DNA of 64,000 bases. Origin: Pararge aegeria. Taxonomy: Eukaryota > Arthropoda > Insecta > Lepidoptera > Nymphalidae. The stretch spans positions 12,028,001-12,092,000 of the forward strand of contig NC_053187.1 in the NCBI RefSeq assembly GCF_905163445.1, written 5' to 3'. How positions within the stretch are numbered: position 1 is the stretch's first letter; the number at the start of each line of letters is the position of its first letter. A program made the position numbers and the translations under genes. The notes beneath the pieces are model-generated. The model saw nothing but the letters and a program-made list of their open reading frames with translations, was not told the origin of the DNA and made no database searches. Below, in pieces: positions 54,345-64,000 of the stretch.

Positions 54345-54560
54345 AACGCGGGTCGCAGGGCGCCGGCGGGGTGAGGCGGGCGCGGGGAGGGGCGGGTCGT
54401 ATGGCCTCTCGCGTTTAGTACAGCGCTCAGCAGGAGTGTCGGACGCTCGGCTTCGCAGTCGCCGACTTTAGTATTCTTCGTTTATTTTCTTTTCTATTCG
54501 TTTAATTTGTCGCTCGGACCCGTAACATTAAAAGTGAGAAGTAACGACGCAACCTAGTGA
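54345..54560 (+). promoter_or_regulatory. CpG/GC-rich candidate promoter
   Basis: 54345-54415 is by far the most GC- and CpG-dense segment of the window (GGGCGCCGGCGGGGTGAGGC, GGGGAGGGGCGGG). No TATA box is evident. Initiator-like CTCAG and GCAGTC motifs occur at 54426-54456, and a second E-box CACGTG at 54600-54605 lies just downstream. In otherwise AT-rich lepidopteran DNA this pattern is typical of a TATA-less promoter of a regulated or broadly expressed gene reading to the right. The exact start site cannot be set by eye. Confidence 0.5.
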
Positions 54561-55170
54561 GTTTTGATGTTATTTAGATCGTGTTTGTTTTGACAGTGTC
54601 ACGTGCGGAATTGAATTGTTACCGGTTCCGTAGTTTACAAGTGTTTATAACGCATACGGCCTTCAGTTGCCGCAGGTAGAGCCGGCGAGTCGTCAAAAAA
54701 GTGCGTCAAGTTTGTTGGGATCCCAAAGTTACACTGGAATTGTTGTGGGAACGAAACATATCGGTGCTTTCCAGGAGGTAAAGTGCCTTGCGCTGGATAA
54801 AAGTTCACGCGGATTGCCTCCAATTGGATTCTTCTCGGAAACTTTGGAAGTGCGTTGAGTGAAGTAAAGTCTGTGTCTAAAACTTACAACATAACCTTAT
54901 TCGAAAAAGGCGCGTGTTTCGCGGGCATGCGCAGTGGAACCCTTCGCAGTTATTAACAAGTGGATCGTAATATTATAAACAAACGCGAAACGTGTTGTGT
55001 TGTGCCGGTTCCTAGTGCATTCTGAATATCTTGTGCACGAGTTTAACCAGTGGATTGTTAACTGCGACATCCTTTATCTTCACCTTTGGGAATTCGAATT
55101 TTGAATTCTGAAAAGTTCAACTGTTGGATCAAGCGATCTTACCTGCGCGCGCAGTAAATTTTCTTCTCAG
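54456..55170 (+). other. Candidate 5' untranslated first exon
   Basis: Sustained higher GC than the flanks and no repeat family, ending at CTTCTCAG|GTGAGT (donor at 55171). It holds two short upstream ORFs, 54567-54593 (8 codons plus stop) and 54927-54956 (9 codons plus stop), which would reduce translation of a downstream ORF. Alternatively TTTTCTTCTCAG is a splice acceptor and the exon proper begins at 55171. An in-frame TAA at 55155 lies ahead of the ATG at 55212. Confidence 0.4.
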
Positions 55171-55211
55171 GTGAGTTGATTGTTGAACAATATAAGTTGG
55201 CACGAGCAAAA

Positions 55212-55233
55212 ATGTTAAAGTTTTTCAAACACG
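55212..55233 (+). CDS. Possible first coding exon (MLKFFKH + G)
   Basis: The ATG at 55212 has a good insect start context (GCAAAAATG) and reads MLKFFKH, then the first base of a Gly-type codon, directly before a consensus donor ACG|GTAAGT at 55234. This gives a phase-1 intron, whose remainder would fill the rest of the window. A second donor at 55171 would skip this ATG, so alternative first exons are possible. Seven residues are far too few to name the protein. A short Met-Leu-Lys-Phe start is seen in several scaffold and trafficking proteins, but I make no assignment. It could be chance: the whole call rests on start context, donor and the CpG-rich leader. Confidence 0.3.
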
Positions 55234-55239
55234 GTAAGT

Positions 55240-55854
55240 GGGTACTGTGTGCCGACTGCCGGGCTAACCTGTCTTCTTTTTCCCTTTTATTTTTTGTGCA
55301 CAACCAGTTGCTTATTCTTCGGATCTGACTACGGCTTGACGTCATCACATATTTAAGCATCCACGATTTTACATCTCCCTCGCACACTAAGCGTAATGAA
55401 AATATGTGCTTATTACACCGCTGTAAGGTCTATTTAGCTGACCGCATATTTCGCTAGGTGTTTCAAGTATCTCTGGAATTCGGTTCATGAATTTTGAAGT
55501 TAATTATTATGAAAAGTTTTTATACCTACCTACCTGTACGAAGTTTTTTTAATTAAGAATTGTAATGCAACTGTTGGCTTATACCTACTTTAAAGGTACT
55601 TAGCTATCTACTATAACTAATTAAAGGAACTAGTTCAATCATAATTTGAGGCACCTATATCCTACTTACATAGGTTTTTATACCTACTTACTTGAACCTT
55701 ACTAATTGCAGCTACACATAGTTAAATGTTATGATAAATTATAGGAACCAAACAAGCTTGAAGTACCTATTAATTATTTTTGTAAGTAGATATATGAATT
55801 AATTTTTTAATATATGCCATAACTCTAAATTCGTACGGCAAAGTAGGATAAGCA
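55240..55854 (+). other. Putative intron, unassigned
   Basis: AT-rich. No repeat family or coding frame recognised. Confidence 0.4.
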
Positions 55855-55935
55855 TACGACCGGGAATCGAATTTGGGTCTGTGGCCTGCGAGTGTTCGAC
55901 ATGACAGAAAGGTTGTTCTTACCCACTTTTTATTA
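55855..55935 (-). mobile_element. tRNA-like SINE head
   Basis: Antisense B box ACCGGGAATCGAATTTGGGT and CTGTGGCCTGCGAGTGTTCG, in the style of a tRNA-derived SINE head. No tail identified. Confidence 0.45.
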
Positions 55936-56890
55936 GACTGCAGCTGAAACCCCACAGGCCCTTTCGGAAAGAATATGAAAATTATTAGAACCTTATTTAT
56001 TTCAGTCTCTCTCGATCGCAACGCATTACCATGCGTTTGTACACCACTGTATACTACGTGCCTAGTCTTTGAAGTAGCCGACGCCTGACTTTCGGAAAAA
56101 ACCGGGCGGCGTGGCGGCCGTCCTCAAAGCGCTCATTTTATTTGGGCGGACGAAATGCAAGAATGTTACCTTATTGCTTCCATAGTTTTTCATTCATTAA
56201 ATGTATAATTACGGCAATAGATATTTTAATTAGGTAGGTAAGTTCAAACATAATACAGAAAACTTACAAGGTCTACCAAATTTGCTCGAAGCTAATTAGT
56301 AAGTAGACCAATCCTATAAGAATTCGACTTTTCGCCTACGGTTTCTAAGGCTATTAGGTGTATTAATTTAAAACTTCAGTATAACGTACATGTCATCATT
56401 TTACCTACCTTTACTTAGGTATCTTCAATAGTTTATTGTTTATGTGGTTATGTAGGTAGGTCTCATCTTTTATAGAGTTAAAGAAATTGTACCTTTGCAT
56501 ATTTTAGATCAAAGCTTTTAACAAGTTGAGTACGTTTGGGACTTCTGTTCAGCGAACGGGAAAAAACAGTTAGTTTTGCGTGTAATTCTGACAGACACTT
56601 TTATGTTTCCAAACATACTTACAGTAGGTATGCAAGTATGTTCTGTAGGTAAGTGTATATACCTAGCGGTCCCTATCATTGTGATTTCTATAAATTCATA
56701 CCACATACTCATCTTAAGTTACTTTTCTAAAATAAGACATTGTATAAGCAATGATCAATTCATTAATATTCAAACAATAAATACAATAATAAATATATAT
56801 GTAAATACATATCTGTATGTATATATAATATATATAACACAGATGAGTTCGCGGATGAAGAGCAAAATAGAGCTAGATAATATTCATTGC
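55936..56890. other. Putative intron, unassigned
   Basis: Contains a short GC-rich patch (56095-56150, CCGGGCGGCGTGGCGGCCGT). Otherwise AT-rich. Motif-free frames only. Confidence 0.4.
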
Positions 56891-56935
56891 TTACTATGGA
56901 CTTTTGAAAAGTTACTTTTCAGAAGTCCATGGTAA
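56891..56935. repeat. 22-bp inverted repeat, 1-nt spacer
   Basis: 56891-56912 and 56914-56935 pair at 20 of 22 positions around a single T (GAAAAGT, T, ACTTTTC at the centre). Confidence 0.88.
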
Positions 56936-57604
56936 AGCGACGCACCTAGTAAGAATTATTTGTACTGTGGTCAAGTCTGATTTTACCCAATACAATATTG
57001 TTTGAAAAAAAAATGTTTCAGGCACCCTCCAAAATCGTGATACAACGCAGCGCTACATTACATCGCATCAATGAAATATCGTCGCGTATCAACTTTGTTC
57101 CTTTCTCTTTCTTGCATCAATGGCCGGGGTCACTAGGGAATTTAGGGACGAGTGGTTGCGACCAGTCGGCAGTCGGCATACGGGCGAGACCTTTAGCCTC
57201 AATTCAGCCTATAGAGTCTGTTTCCACAGGAATATTCATACTAGTTACAATGTTAGTTATTATTATTACAATATTAGTTTGAGACAGTGTCCTACTTTTT
57301 CACCCAATCTTGGCCGGGCTATCTCTTAGACGTTTGCGAATGCAGGTACCTATTAATTTTGATTAATTATTAATAAGAATAAAATAATAACTGTTGATCC
57401 ATTTTTTTCTGCGCGTTACGTCGGGTGTACTGTACATATTATTATGTAGGTAGGTATCTTTAAAAATATTATAACGACAACACTTTGTTTTATTTCACAA
57501 CTTAGACCTAGACTGTAATGTCACCTGGTCGTAAGTAAAGTGTTACACGTTTTTTTAATAACTAATTACTGAAAACAGATAGACCACCTCAGAGCAAAAT
57601 TTTG
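56936..57604. other. Putative intron, unassigned
   Basis: 57115-57330 (ATGGCCGGGGTCACTAGGGA, TTGCGACCAGTCGGCAGTCG) is more complex than its surroundings. Two overlapping frames of 69-94 codons cover it, but no motif or splice pattern supports an exon. Confidence 0.35.
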
Positions 57605-57720
57605 CAGGTCTTGCAAGAAATTCATCGTCCATCATCGTAGATGTAAAGCCTCAAGGCCTGTTATTACACCGGCAACCACGCCCTTCGCACCGGAACACAG
57701 CATTGCGAAGTAACTAGCCA
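57605..57720 (-). mobile_element. Repeat G copy, minus strand
   Basis: The complement reads GCAATGCTGTGTTCCGGTGC, GAAGGGCGTGGTTGCCGGTG and TAATAACAGGCCTTGAGG, and matches 39135-39180. It abuts an inverted repeat at 57721. Confidence 0.75.
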
Positions 57721-57771
57721 TGGCCGAATGGCTCCTAGCAGACAAAATTGTCTGCTAGGAGGATTCGGCCA
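57721..57771. repeat. 24-bp inverted repeat, 2-nt spacer
   Basis: TGGCCGAATGGCTCCTAGCA... (57721-57745) pairs with 57748-57771 except for one base indel/mismatch. The inner 15 bp (GCTCCTAGCAGACAA region) pair almost without interruption around AA. Confidence 0.9.
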
Positions 57772-59059
57772 CAAGCATATTTGAAGGTTTTCGAAAAATC
57801 CTCAAAATTATAACCTAATATAGCAAATTTTTAGAGGATAATTTTGAATCCTGAAACGTACGGCGCAACGGTATAGAGTCAGTTTTCCTCACTTCATGTT
57901 ATTACCCGATGTAAAGTCAAGAAACGCACAAGAAACCAACTAACAAATTCATACGCGAGTCGAGGAGAAAATGCAGAATTTTGTGACATTTGACAGTTTC
58001 ACACGTGCTTGACCACAAACAATGCCCATAGGATAGTATGTTTTGCTCTTACATCTTTGCTACACTTGTATAAAATTGTTGAGAAAATTGTGTATATATT
58101 ATACTTTTCCCATGGTGTTTTTGTTTAGAATTTTATGTACTTACCATTTTTCAGTGTTCATGTGTTTAACATTTTGATTGTTTTTATGTTAATTAAATAC
58201 GGCTTAGTTTGAGATATTATTTGTTGTTAAATCAGCAGTGGTAATTCGCATTCAGTTTTTAACTCTTTTCAAGCAGACTGTTTACATGTATGTTATCTGT
58301 GTATGTGTGTTTTCATTCGTAAAAGTTTTAACCGTAACTATTATGAATGTGACTTTAATGCAATGCACTGATATTTTATCAACTACAAATTATTAATAGC
58401 TAACTAAACTTAATAGTTATGCAGAGGTTAAGAGCAAAGTTCAGTGAAGAGTTAATCTGATTCGGAATCATTATTGTTTTAAAACCTCGTCCCATTACCG
58501 GAGCCGATTAATTAATTTAAACTCACGTAAACCATTAACTTCCATTAGCGAATCGAGCTTTTAACTATAGGTTCGAATTTTCGTAGTTTACTTAAAATCG
58601 TCGATCTTAAAAAGTACTGAATACTTTTTATTGCACTTTTAACAAACGAATAGAATGTTTCTTTAATGAGGTTTACAACGAAGTGGTTTCCCGTGATTTC
58701 TGTAGCGTCATAGTTCTAGTTCTTTCACCCGTAAGTCTACATAATGTACTCTGATCCACCATGTCGCGTCGTCCGACTGTGATTTTACTTCGTTTGCTGT
58801 GTGATGCTTATTAGTGTGTAATCTTTCAGCAGAATTATTAAGGCTATCGAATGCAAAAAGGAATATTCAAATCCGACTGGAAGTTATGAGATAAGAGACA
58901 AACAAAAAACGAGTGCAGTCCAAAGAGCGGAATAAGTAAGTATTGCGTAAATAAGTATTGCGGCCAGCGCGTAACTATATTATTCAAAATACTCCCGAAG
59001 GAACCGAATTCGCATGGTGAGGTAATAACGCTTCTTTCTTACGTGACTTATATTTTGAC
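57772..59059. other. Putative intron, unassigned
   Basis: No repeat family recognised. Single-copy-like and AT-rich. Confidence 0.4.
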
Positions 59060-59312
59060 TAGTTACCTGGTCCACTACAGGACACGGGTCTCCTCTAAGT
59101 TTGAGAAGGGTGTAAGCCGTAGTTTACCAACCTAGCCAAGTGCAGATTCGTATGCTTTAAGAACACTTACCGTTTTTTCTTTATCGTTAAAGTGGGCGAT
59201 AAATTTTATAACTAAAACGCACATACCTCCCAAAATCTAGAGATGTGGCGCGTGCATCAAACTCTGTCCCCCCGAAGCGAAGCCGAATTCTTACCCACTT
59301 GGCTTCTACCGC
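59060..59312 (-). mobile_element. SINE-A copy, diverged
   Basis: TTACCTGGTCCACTACAGGA, CACGGGTCTCCTCTAAGTTT and GCCAAGTGCAGATTC, with an antisense B box decayed to ATCAAACTCTG and head TACCCACTTGGCTTCTACCG. Confidence 0.7.
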
Positions 59313-60594
59313 ATATCTATGTTCTTAATAGTTATCTAATTTTCCGTAATAGGTATCCACTAAAGTATTTGTCATGTAACCAAAGGTCTAATGAAACTAG
59401 CAAATAGAAACGCTTTCCTGGAACTGAACAAAGTTAAGGTCCACCGCATATTAACGTTGGGGGCAACATTGCGTTGCGATAAATAGGGTGCAACAATTTG
59501 TCGGAGTGAAACTTTCCAGGTGCGGTTGGGTTAAAAAGGAAAATCGTTTGTGCAAAAAAATAACCGTACAACTGTATGTGGCTTGATCGATGCGCTTTGT
59601 TTGTATAATCACAAAAAATACTAATAAAGTACTCGTCTAGGTCTAATAATAATGAGCTTCGAAACTACGCTATAAGTACTTGCAAGACTAATATTTGTTT
59701 AATCCAAAAGAGTGATAAGTTACGTAAATTGGTATTTAAGGCAGAGACAAAAGTTCGCCATAAGAGAGCTTAACCATCACGAAGCTATAATTTATTTTTA
59801 AAATAATGCCTATAAAATTCGTTTTTGGCGTGCACTGAGAAAAAAATTGATGATATAAATTATAGTTAACTAAGTACATGATTAAATTACTCATTATACA
59901 AAAAAGTGCGCTAGGGAATATATCTAACTATTTGTGTTCTAAAATTGTATAAATTCGCCGGTAGAAACAAAAGCGCAGTATTAGTTCTTATACTAATAAA
60001 TGGTTTTATCACCAAGGTTATTTATATATAGCAGTAAAATACTTTTAATAAATTCCAATTGGACATTAAATTTAGATGTTATTGAAAGATTAAAAAAACA
60101 ATAACAAACGTAAAACGATTTTCAATATATGTGAGTAAAAGGTACCAGAAACTACTAAACTATCCCTCAATTACTTCCAGGCACTGAAATGAAAAATATT
60201 ACCGGCCCGACCTGGTAGGCCGAATGGGTGGTAATATTTTTATTGCAGTCTGCTGCAATACTCCAAAGTTTGGACAACAGTAACTATTCACTTTACGAGC
60301 AGCATGACCTATTGAATTACGAGTGTAGAACAATATTACCTGTTTGATTAATTTGATGTAAACCTAAAAAAATAAAAATAAAGCTAAAGAGTGTCTTTGT
60401 ATTTTGAATGCAGATAAATCTGGCAAATCTCAAGCTTAACTACTAGGCAAGGCTATATATATAACTAAAGTAACTTTGATTATACTAAATTTCCTAAAAA
60501 AAGAAAAGAATTTATGAAAGTTTTAAAATATAAATTAATATAATTATAGAATACATACATACAAAGAACAATGGTTAAATATCTTGGCAATTGT
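59313..60594. other. Putative intron, unassigned
   Basis: 60190-60235 has a loose inverted repeat (AAAAATATTACC with GGTAATATTTTT). No gene. Confidence 0.4.
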
Positions 60595-60785
60595 TCATTT
60601 TAAAGTACACATCTCATGAGGATGCTCCGGTGTCGGAGCGAAATGTGCGTAGTGCGATGACAATAAATATTTAAGAATTTATAAATGGCACTGTACAGAT
60701 TTTCCAGTTTTCGTGAATGATAGCAAATTAAACTTAACGTTTCTTGTATTATCATCGAATTTCGCAACGTAACGCCTGCTTCTAG
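60595..60785 (+). mobile_element. Repeat E copy 2
   Basis: ACATCTCATGAGGATGCTCC, GAAATGTGCGTAGTGCGATG, TAGCAAATTAAACTTAACG and CGCAACGTAACGCCTGCTTC parallel 26303-26515. GGTGTCGGAGC and GCTCCGG can form a short stem. No gene; the minus-strand frame is a shadow. Confidence 0.65.
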
Positions 60786-61021
60786 GCAAGTTGACAAATG
60801 TCGTCGTGCAGTCTGTGATCACCTTTAAGCAACTTGCGAGGTTGACTCAAGGCTCAAAATCGTCGGGGTTTAATGAACTGTCTACCTCGTAAGGATCGTA
60901 AATATTTGAGGCCTCCTACATCTCTGCGGCATGGTGTAATATCTCGAACACACTTTGAATAGCACGTTTACATGTTTACAAAGTAAACAAATTAAAATTT
61001 ACCTTTGTTGAAAATTGGGAA

Positions 61022-61310
61022 ATAGTGGGTTTTATTAATCCACTGCAAGTAACTCAAGTTGGTTGTGGGCTACCTTGTAAGGGGTAAATACATATTGAAC
61101 ATACACCTAATCGGTTCTTACGCGACCTCGTACCGGAACGCTTAATCATTTGACGGCACATTTTTGTCGGTGTTAAATAGCCAAGGATGAAGCCTTCCAC
61201 CAGACCGGTCCAGAGAAATTATGAATTCCCTAATTTCCCGGGAAATTGGGATCGGACCCGGGACCAACACTTATTAGAACACAGCGCTTGCCGCAAGGGA
61301 GCTTTTATAA
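61022..61310 (-). mobile_element. SINE-V copy, near full length
   Basis: Complement order: head CTTGCGGCAAGCGCTGTGTT, B box GGTCCCGGGTCCGATCCCAA, body CTGGTCTGGTGGAAGGC-type, and GACCTCGTACCGGAACGC (antisense). Tail TTATTAATCCACTGCAAGTA. The polypurine and B-box regions are diverged. Confidence 0.75.
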
Positions 61311-61753
61311 CTTAATAAGTAGAATTGATTAGTAAAAACTCGACGTCGCGTCGTTTATTACAAAACAACAAACAGTAAATTTTTTTTAGTCTTCTTGGAT
61401 TTTAAAATATTCTTTGTCCGTCTCTCTATCTCTGTACTAAATTACGTTAAGATTGGTTCTGCGATTGATCCAAACATAGGTAACATATTATACTTACTAA
61501 AGAAAAGTTATTATGATACTCGTAGGAACTCTTTATTTTCGGTATAAGACCTATCATTATGGTAAATTTCATTTAGATCGGTGCAGCGCGGCGGTCGTAC
61601 TGAAAAATCTCGTAGATAAAATATAATGAATTTTATAATCTTCATAATTTTGAAATTTTTTCCATATTTAGTACTGGTAAATATAAACTTCGCAAAATAA
61701 AAATATAATACTCAAAGTAGTTATTCAATTCCTTTCAAAGTAGGCATGCTTCG
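61311..61753. other. Unassigned with RTE-tail relic
   Basis: 61545-61620 (GGTAAATTTCATTTAGATCG, GGTGCAGCGCGGCGGTCGTA) looks like an RTE-tail remnant. No gene. Confidence 0.4.
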
Positions 61754-62024
61754 TCATATCAACCCATTAGCGGCCCATAACAGGGTACGGGTCTTCTCCA
61801 ACAATGAGAAGGGGTTAAGGCCTTAGGGTGGGCCGTCCACTATGCTGGCCCAGTGCGGATTGGTGGACTTCACACATCTAGGTTTCCTCATGGTGCTTTC
61901 CTTCACAGTTAAAGCAAATTATATATTAATTACTATAACTTTGAAAAGTTACAGGTGCGTCTGGGTGTCGGAACCCGGCACCACGAAAGTGAAGTCGAGC
62001 TCCTACCCACTGGGCTATCACTGG
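61754..62024 (-). mobile_element. SINE-A copy
   Basis: CATATCAACCCATTAGCGGC, AATGAGAAGGGGTTAAGGCC, GGCCCAGTGCGGATTGGTGG, mutated antisense B box (GTCGGAACCCGGCAC) and head CTACCCACTGGGCTATCACT. The (CAT)n tail is nearly lost. The 92-codon frame at 61842-62120 is a SINE translation. Confidence 0.8.
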
Positions 62025-62966
62025 TTCGTACGAAAAAAAAGTTCGTTCAAATTACGCTTAATGATTATAAAAGGTGAGAACGTGAAACCATTGTTTTATC
62101 AACATCCAATGAAAAACTGAGGAAATGCGGATGGAAATTCAATGGTTTGTTTTTTGTTAAATCGCCTCGATGTTGTTTTACTGCGATAATAGCAGGCTTA
62201 GGTTTTTAATTCACAGCTTTAAAAGAGTTTCTACCATAGATGGAAAAAAAAAATTGTTCCCTATTTCATAGATACATAAGCGCTAACAGAGTCCTATTCC
62301 GCGTAACTAACATTGTTAAGTAACTTCTGATAAGGATTCAGAACAGTTTAACACTATCCCAGGAAAGTGATTTTGTGAGTAAACTGCCAGATACATTTAC
62401 TTTCAATTAATGAAAAGTTCAAAAAAAGTAGGTAAGTAACTATAAGACGTTTTAAATACTGATTTAATAAAAAAGATCTTGTATTATAAATATGTAAGCG
62501 CAATCGGTGGCCAACGTACAAATCTTGATTAAATACGGCGGCTTTCCAACTCTGCCAGTTGTGATCCTGGAAAACCATTAACGTAATTGGACTTAATTTA
62601 AATATAGCCACTACATACAAACATCAATCCTTAAAAACTTCGCGTAAAAATTAGATTTTCAGCCTCCTTTAAAATTTGCGACTCAATATGCTATAATTGC
62701 AAATATCGCTAAGCTGTCTATCCTGGGCTAAAAAATGGATCTAATTTAATTTTACATAAATCTCTATTACTACTACCACTTAGAGCGGCCAATTCTAGGT
62801 TTAAAGCAATTTTTCAGAATATTTTGGAAGTTTGTTGTTCTGGGAACCTTACTTATCCAGGCCATACGGGCCTGACGTTCGGATTAACATTGGCTCCGTC
62901 CAATCCTACATTTTCTCTAGGATTTGTTTGTGTTAAGCCAAATCAAGAACCATCAAATTATCAAGC
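62025..62966. other. Unassigned DNA
   Basis: No supported gene. The antisense 88-codon frame at 62354-62620 has no motif. Confidence 0.45.
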
Positions 62967-63122
62967 AGATTTATTATTTATTAATATATTTATTTATTTA
63001 TTTATACACTTTATTTGTACACAACAGAAAGAAAAAAAACAATGGACACAACAAGAGGAAACTTAAAAAGTAGGATACAAAAGGCGGCCTTATTGCTTAG
63101 TAGCGATCTCTTCCAGGCAACC
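62967..63122 (-). mobile_element. Detached LINE 3' tail, minus strand
   Basis: The complement starts GGTTGCCTGGAAGAGATCGC at 63122, continues AATAAGGCCGCCTTTTGTAT and GTTGTGTACAAATAAAGTG, and ends in (AAAT)n at 62972-63005. Matches the 36.4-kb LINE tail. Its stem keeps all but one pair (TAGCGAT changed to AAGCAAT). Confidence 0.82.
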
Positions 63123-63164
63123 TATACATATGTGCCGGAAGCATATTTTTTAATATTTATATGT

Positions 63165-63250
63165 AGCGGGCAAACGAGCGAGTCACCTTGATGTTAACCG
63201 CAGCCCATGGACTTCTGCAGAGGAGCAACTGCTGTGTTGCCGGCTTTAAA
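63165..63250 (+). mobile_element. Dispersed repeat fragment
   Basis: GGGCAAACGAGCGAGTCACC, TTGATGTTAACCGCAGCCCA and TGTTGCCGGCTTTAAAAT follow the order of a common lepidopteran repeat (GGCAAACGAGCAGACGGGTC form). Only one copy here, so the call rests on general recognition. Confidence 0.5.
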
Positions 63251-63818
63251 ATAAAATGTTTATGCGGTTCAGTGATAAATTCAAATTTTGCCAGGCATTG
63301 GGATAGTTGGGATGAACATGTTTTGTGACTATCCACAACTTGCTTTTAGTTTGTACTGAGGTGCCACAGCTAGAGATGTATTTATATGAGGCTGAACGTT
63401 ACGTAGCCTTATTATACAACTGGAATCGGTGTTTGAGTGCGAAGTATAGCATCAAAGTCTGTTGAGCACCCTGAGCTTCTTCGAAGCTATTTTAGCTTGC
63501 GCTTCCAAGTTGGCGCGGAATTGGACTACGTTAAGATGTTGACATATTATAATAAACAAAATAGTGTCATAATTCTACCTACCTGTACTTAATCGTAGTT
63601 GTGCAACATGAGTCACGATTCCTGCTCTTCTCTTAGATAACTACGTTGCTTATACTAAGCTCAGACTAATGTTATGGTAAATAGCTGAGTTGCGCGCGTA
63701 GTATCCATGACATTTGACCTCCCAAGTGAACGTGTATTTTTCAACAGCACAAATAAATACGTATCCGCTTCGATGATCGTCAGTGATTATTTTGAAATAA
63801 TCATGCTCTTTATTTAGT
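63251..63818. other. Unassigned DNA
   Basis: No supported gene. TGATTATTT with AAATAATCA near 63784-63803 is a small palindrome. Confidence 0.45.
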
Positions 63819-63875
63819 ACGTTTGTTTATTCAGTCATCTTTACTGTCAGAAAAGATGACTGAATAAACAAACGT
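63819..63875. repeat. Perfect 24-bp inverted repeat, 9-nt loop
   Basis: 63819-63842 and 63852-63875 are exact reverse complements (ACGTTTGTTTATTCAGTCAT as the outer part) around ACTGTCAGA. No transposon context. The stem length fits a small hairpin RNA, but expression is unknown. Confidence 0.95.
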
Positions 63876-64000
63876 TTCCTTGATGTCTATAATCTATGCG
63901 TTTACTATAATCTATATGTTATATTCCATGTCATGTGTCGCTAGTATACTGCCCCCTGCGACTGATGATGGACTGATGATTCCTGTCCATTTAGAGGACT

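Noticed and set aside
55212..55233. Naming the candidate exon after a cortical polarity protein with a similar Met-Leu-Lys-Phe start
   Set aside because: Seven residues with at most four matching cannot support a gene name.
56576..56935. 119-codon frame in the putative intron
   Set aside because: AT-rich, hydrophobic and repetitive. It ends in an inverted repeat and does not begin with ATG in the sequence.
1..64000. CRISPR arrays, operons, phage or plasmid features
   Set aside because: No regularly spaced direct repeats, no Shine-Dalgarno-linked gene strings and no prokaryotic genes. The repeat content is that of an insect nuclear genome.

Overview
This window looks like about 64 kb of AT-rich lepidopteran (moth or butterfly) nuclear DNA. 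The evidence is the repeat content: tRNA-derived SINEs with antisense motifs such as GGCATGCAGGTTTCCTCAC, RTE-type LINE tails ending in (GAT)n, Helitrons ending in CAGCTAG|T, and a hAT-type MITE. There is no bacterial gene organisation and no CRISPR array, and I found no rRNA gene or free-standing tRNA gene. Most short open frames are antisense or chance products of repeats. The labels SINE-A, SINE-T, SINE-V, LINE-R and repeats C, D, E, G, H, K are local names for families recognised inside this window, not database names.

Layout. 1-31 kb is intergenic or intronic DNA with scattered SINE and LINE fragments, five Helitron copies or remnants, a 175-bp direct duplication (7.0 and 7.7 kb), a 191-bp tandem duplication (22.6-22.9 kb) and many diverged single-copy stretches. 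31.4-36.53 kb holds one apparently full-length non-LTR retrotransposon with both ORFs open: an RNA-binding ORF1 (251 aa) and an endonuclease/reverse transcriptase ORF2 (976 aa), followed by a 3' stem-loop and an (AAT)n tail. 36.6-43 kb is a nest of LINE and SINE insertions. It includes a 5'-truncated LINE with a perfect 14-bp target-site duplication (37.1-37.6 kb) and a SINE inserted in another repeat beside a perfect 60-bp palindrome (38.7-39.3 kb). 43-54 kb is mostly unassigned DNA with a Helitron, SINEs and a MITE flanked by an 8-bp target-site duplication.

The one good candidate for a host gene is at 54.35-55.24 kb on the + strand. A strongly CpG/GC-rich block is followed by about 0.8 kb of leader-like sequence with two short upstream ORFs, two consensus splice donors and a possible first coding exon (MLKFFKH, then G and an intron). 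The remaining 8.8 kb would then be its first intron. I cannot name the gene.

How the parts work together. ORF1 and ORF2 would form the retrotransposition particle of the 31-36 kb LINE. The LINE's 3' stem-loop tail recurs in three other places, as expected if its reverse transcriptase recognises that tail. The SINE-A copies end in the same GGTTGATATGATGATG-type sequence as the RTE-like LINE-R copies, suggesting SINE-A borrowed that LINE's machinery.

The most unusual signal is a set of eleven perfect or near-perfect inverted repeats with arms of 15-33 bp and spacers of 0-11 nt. They lie mostly in otherwise single-copy DNA, and none has an obvious transposon explanation.
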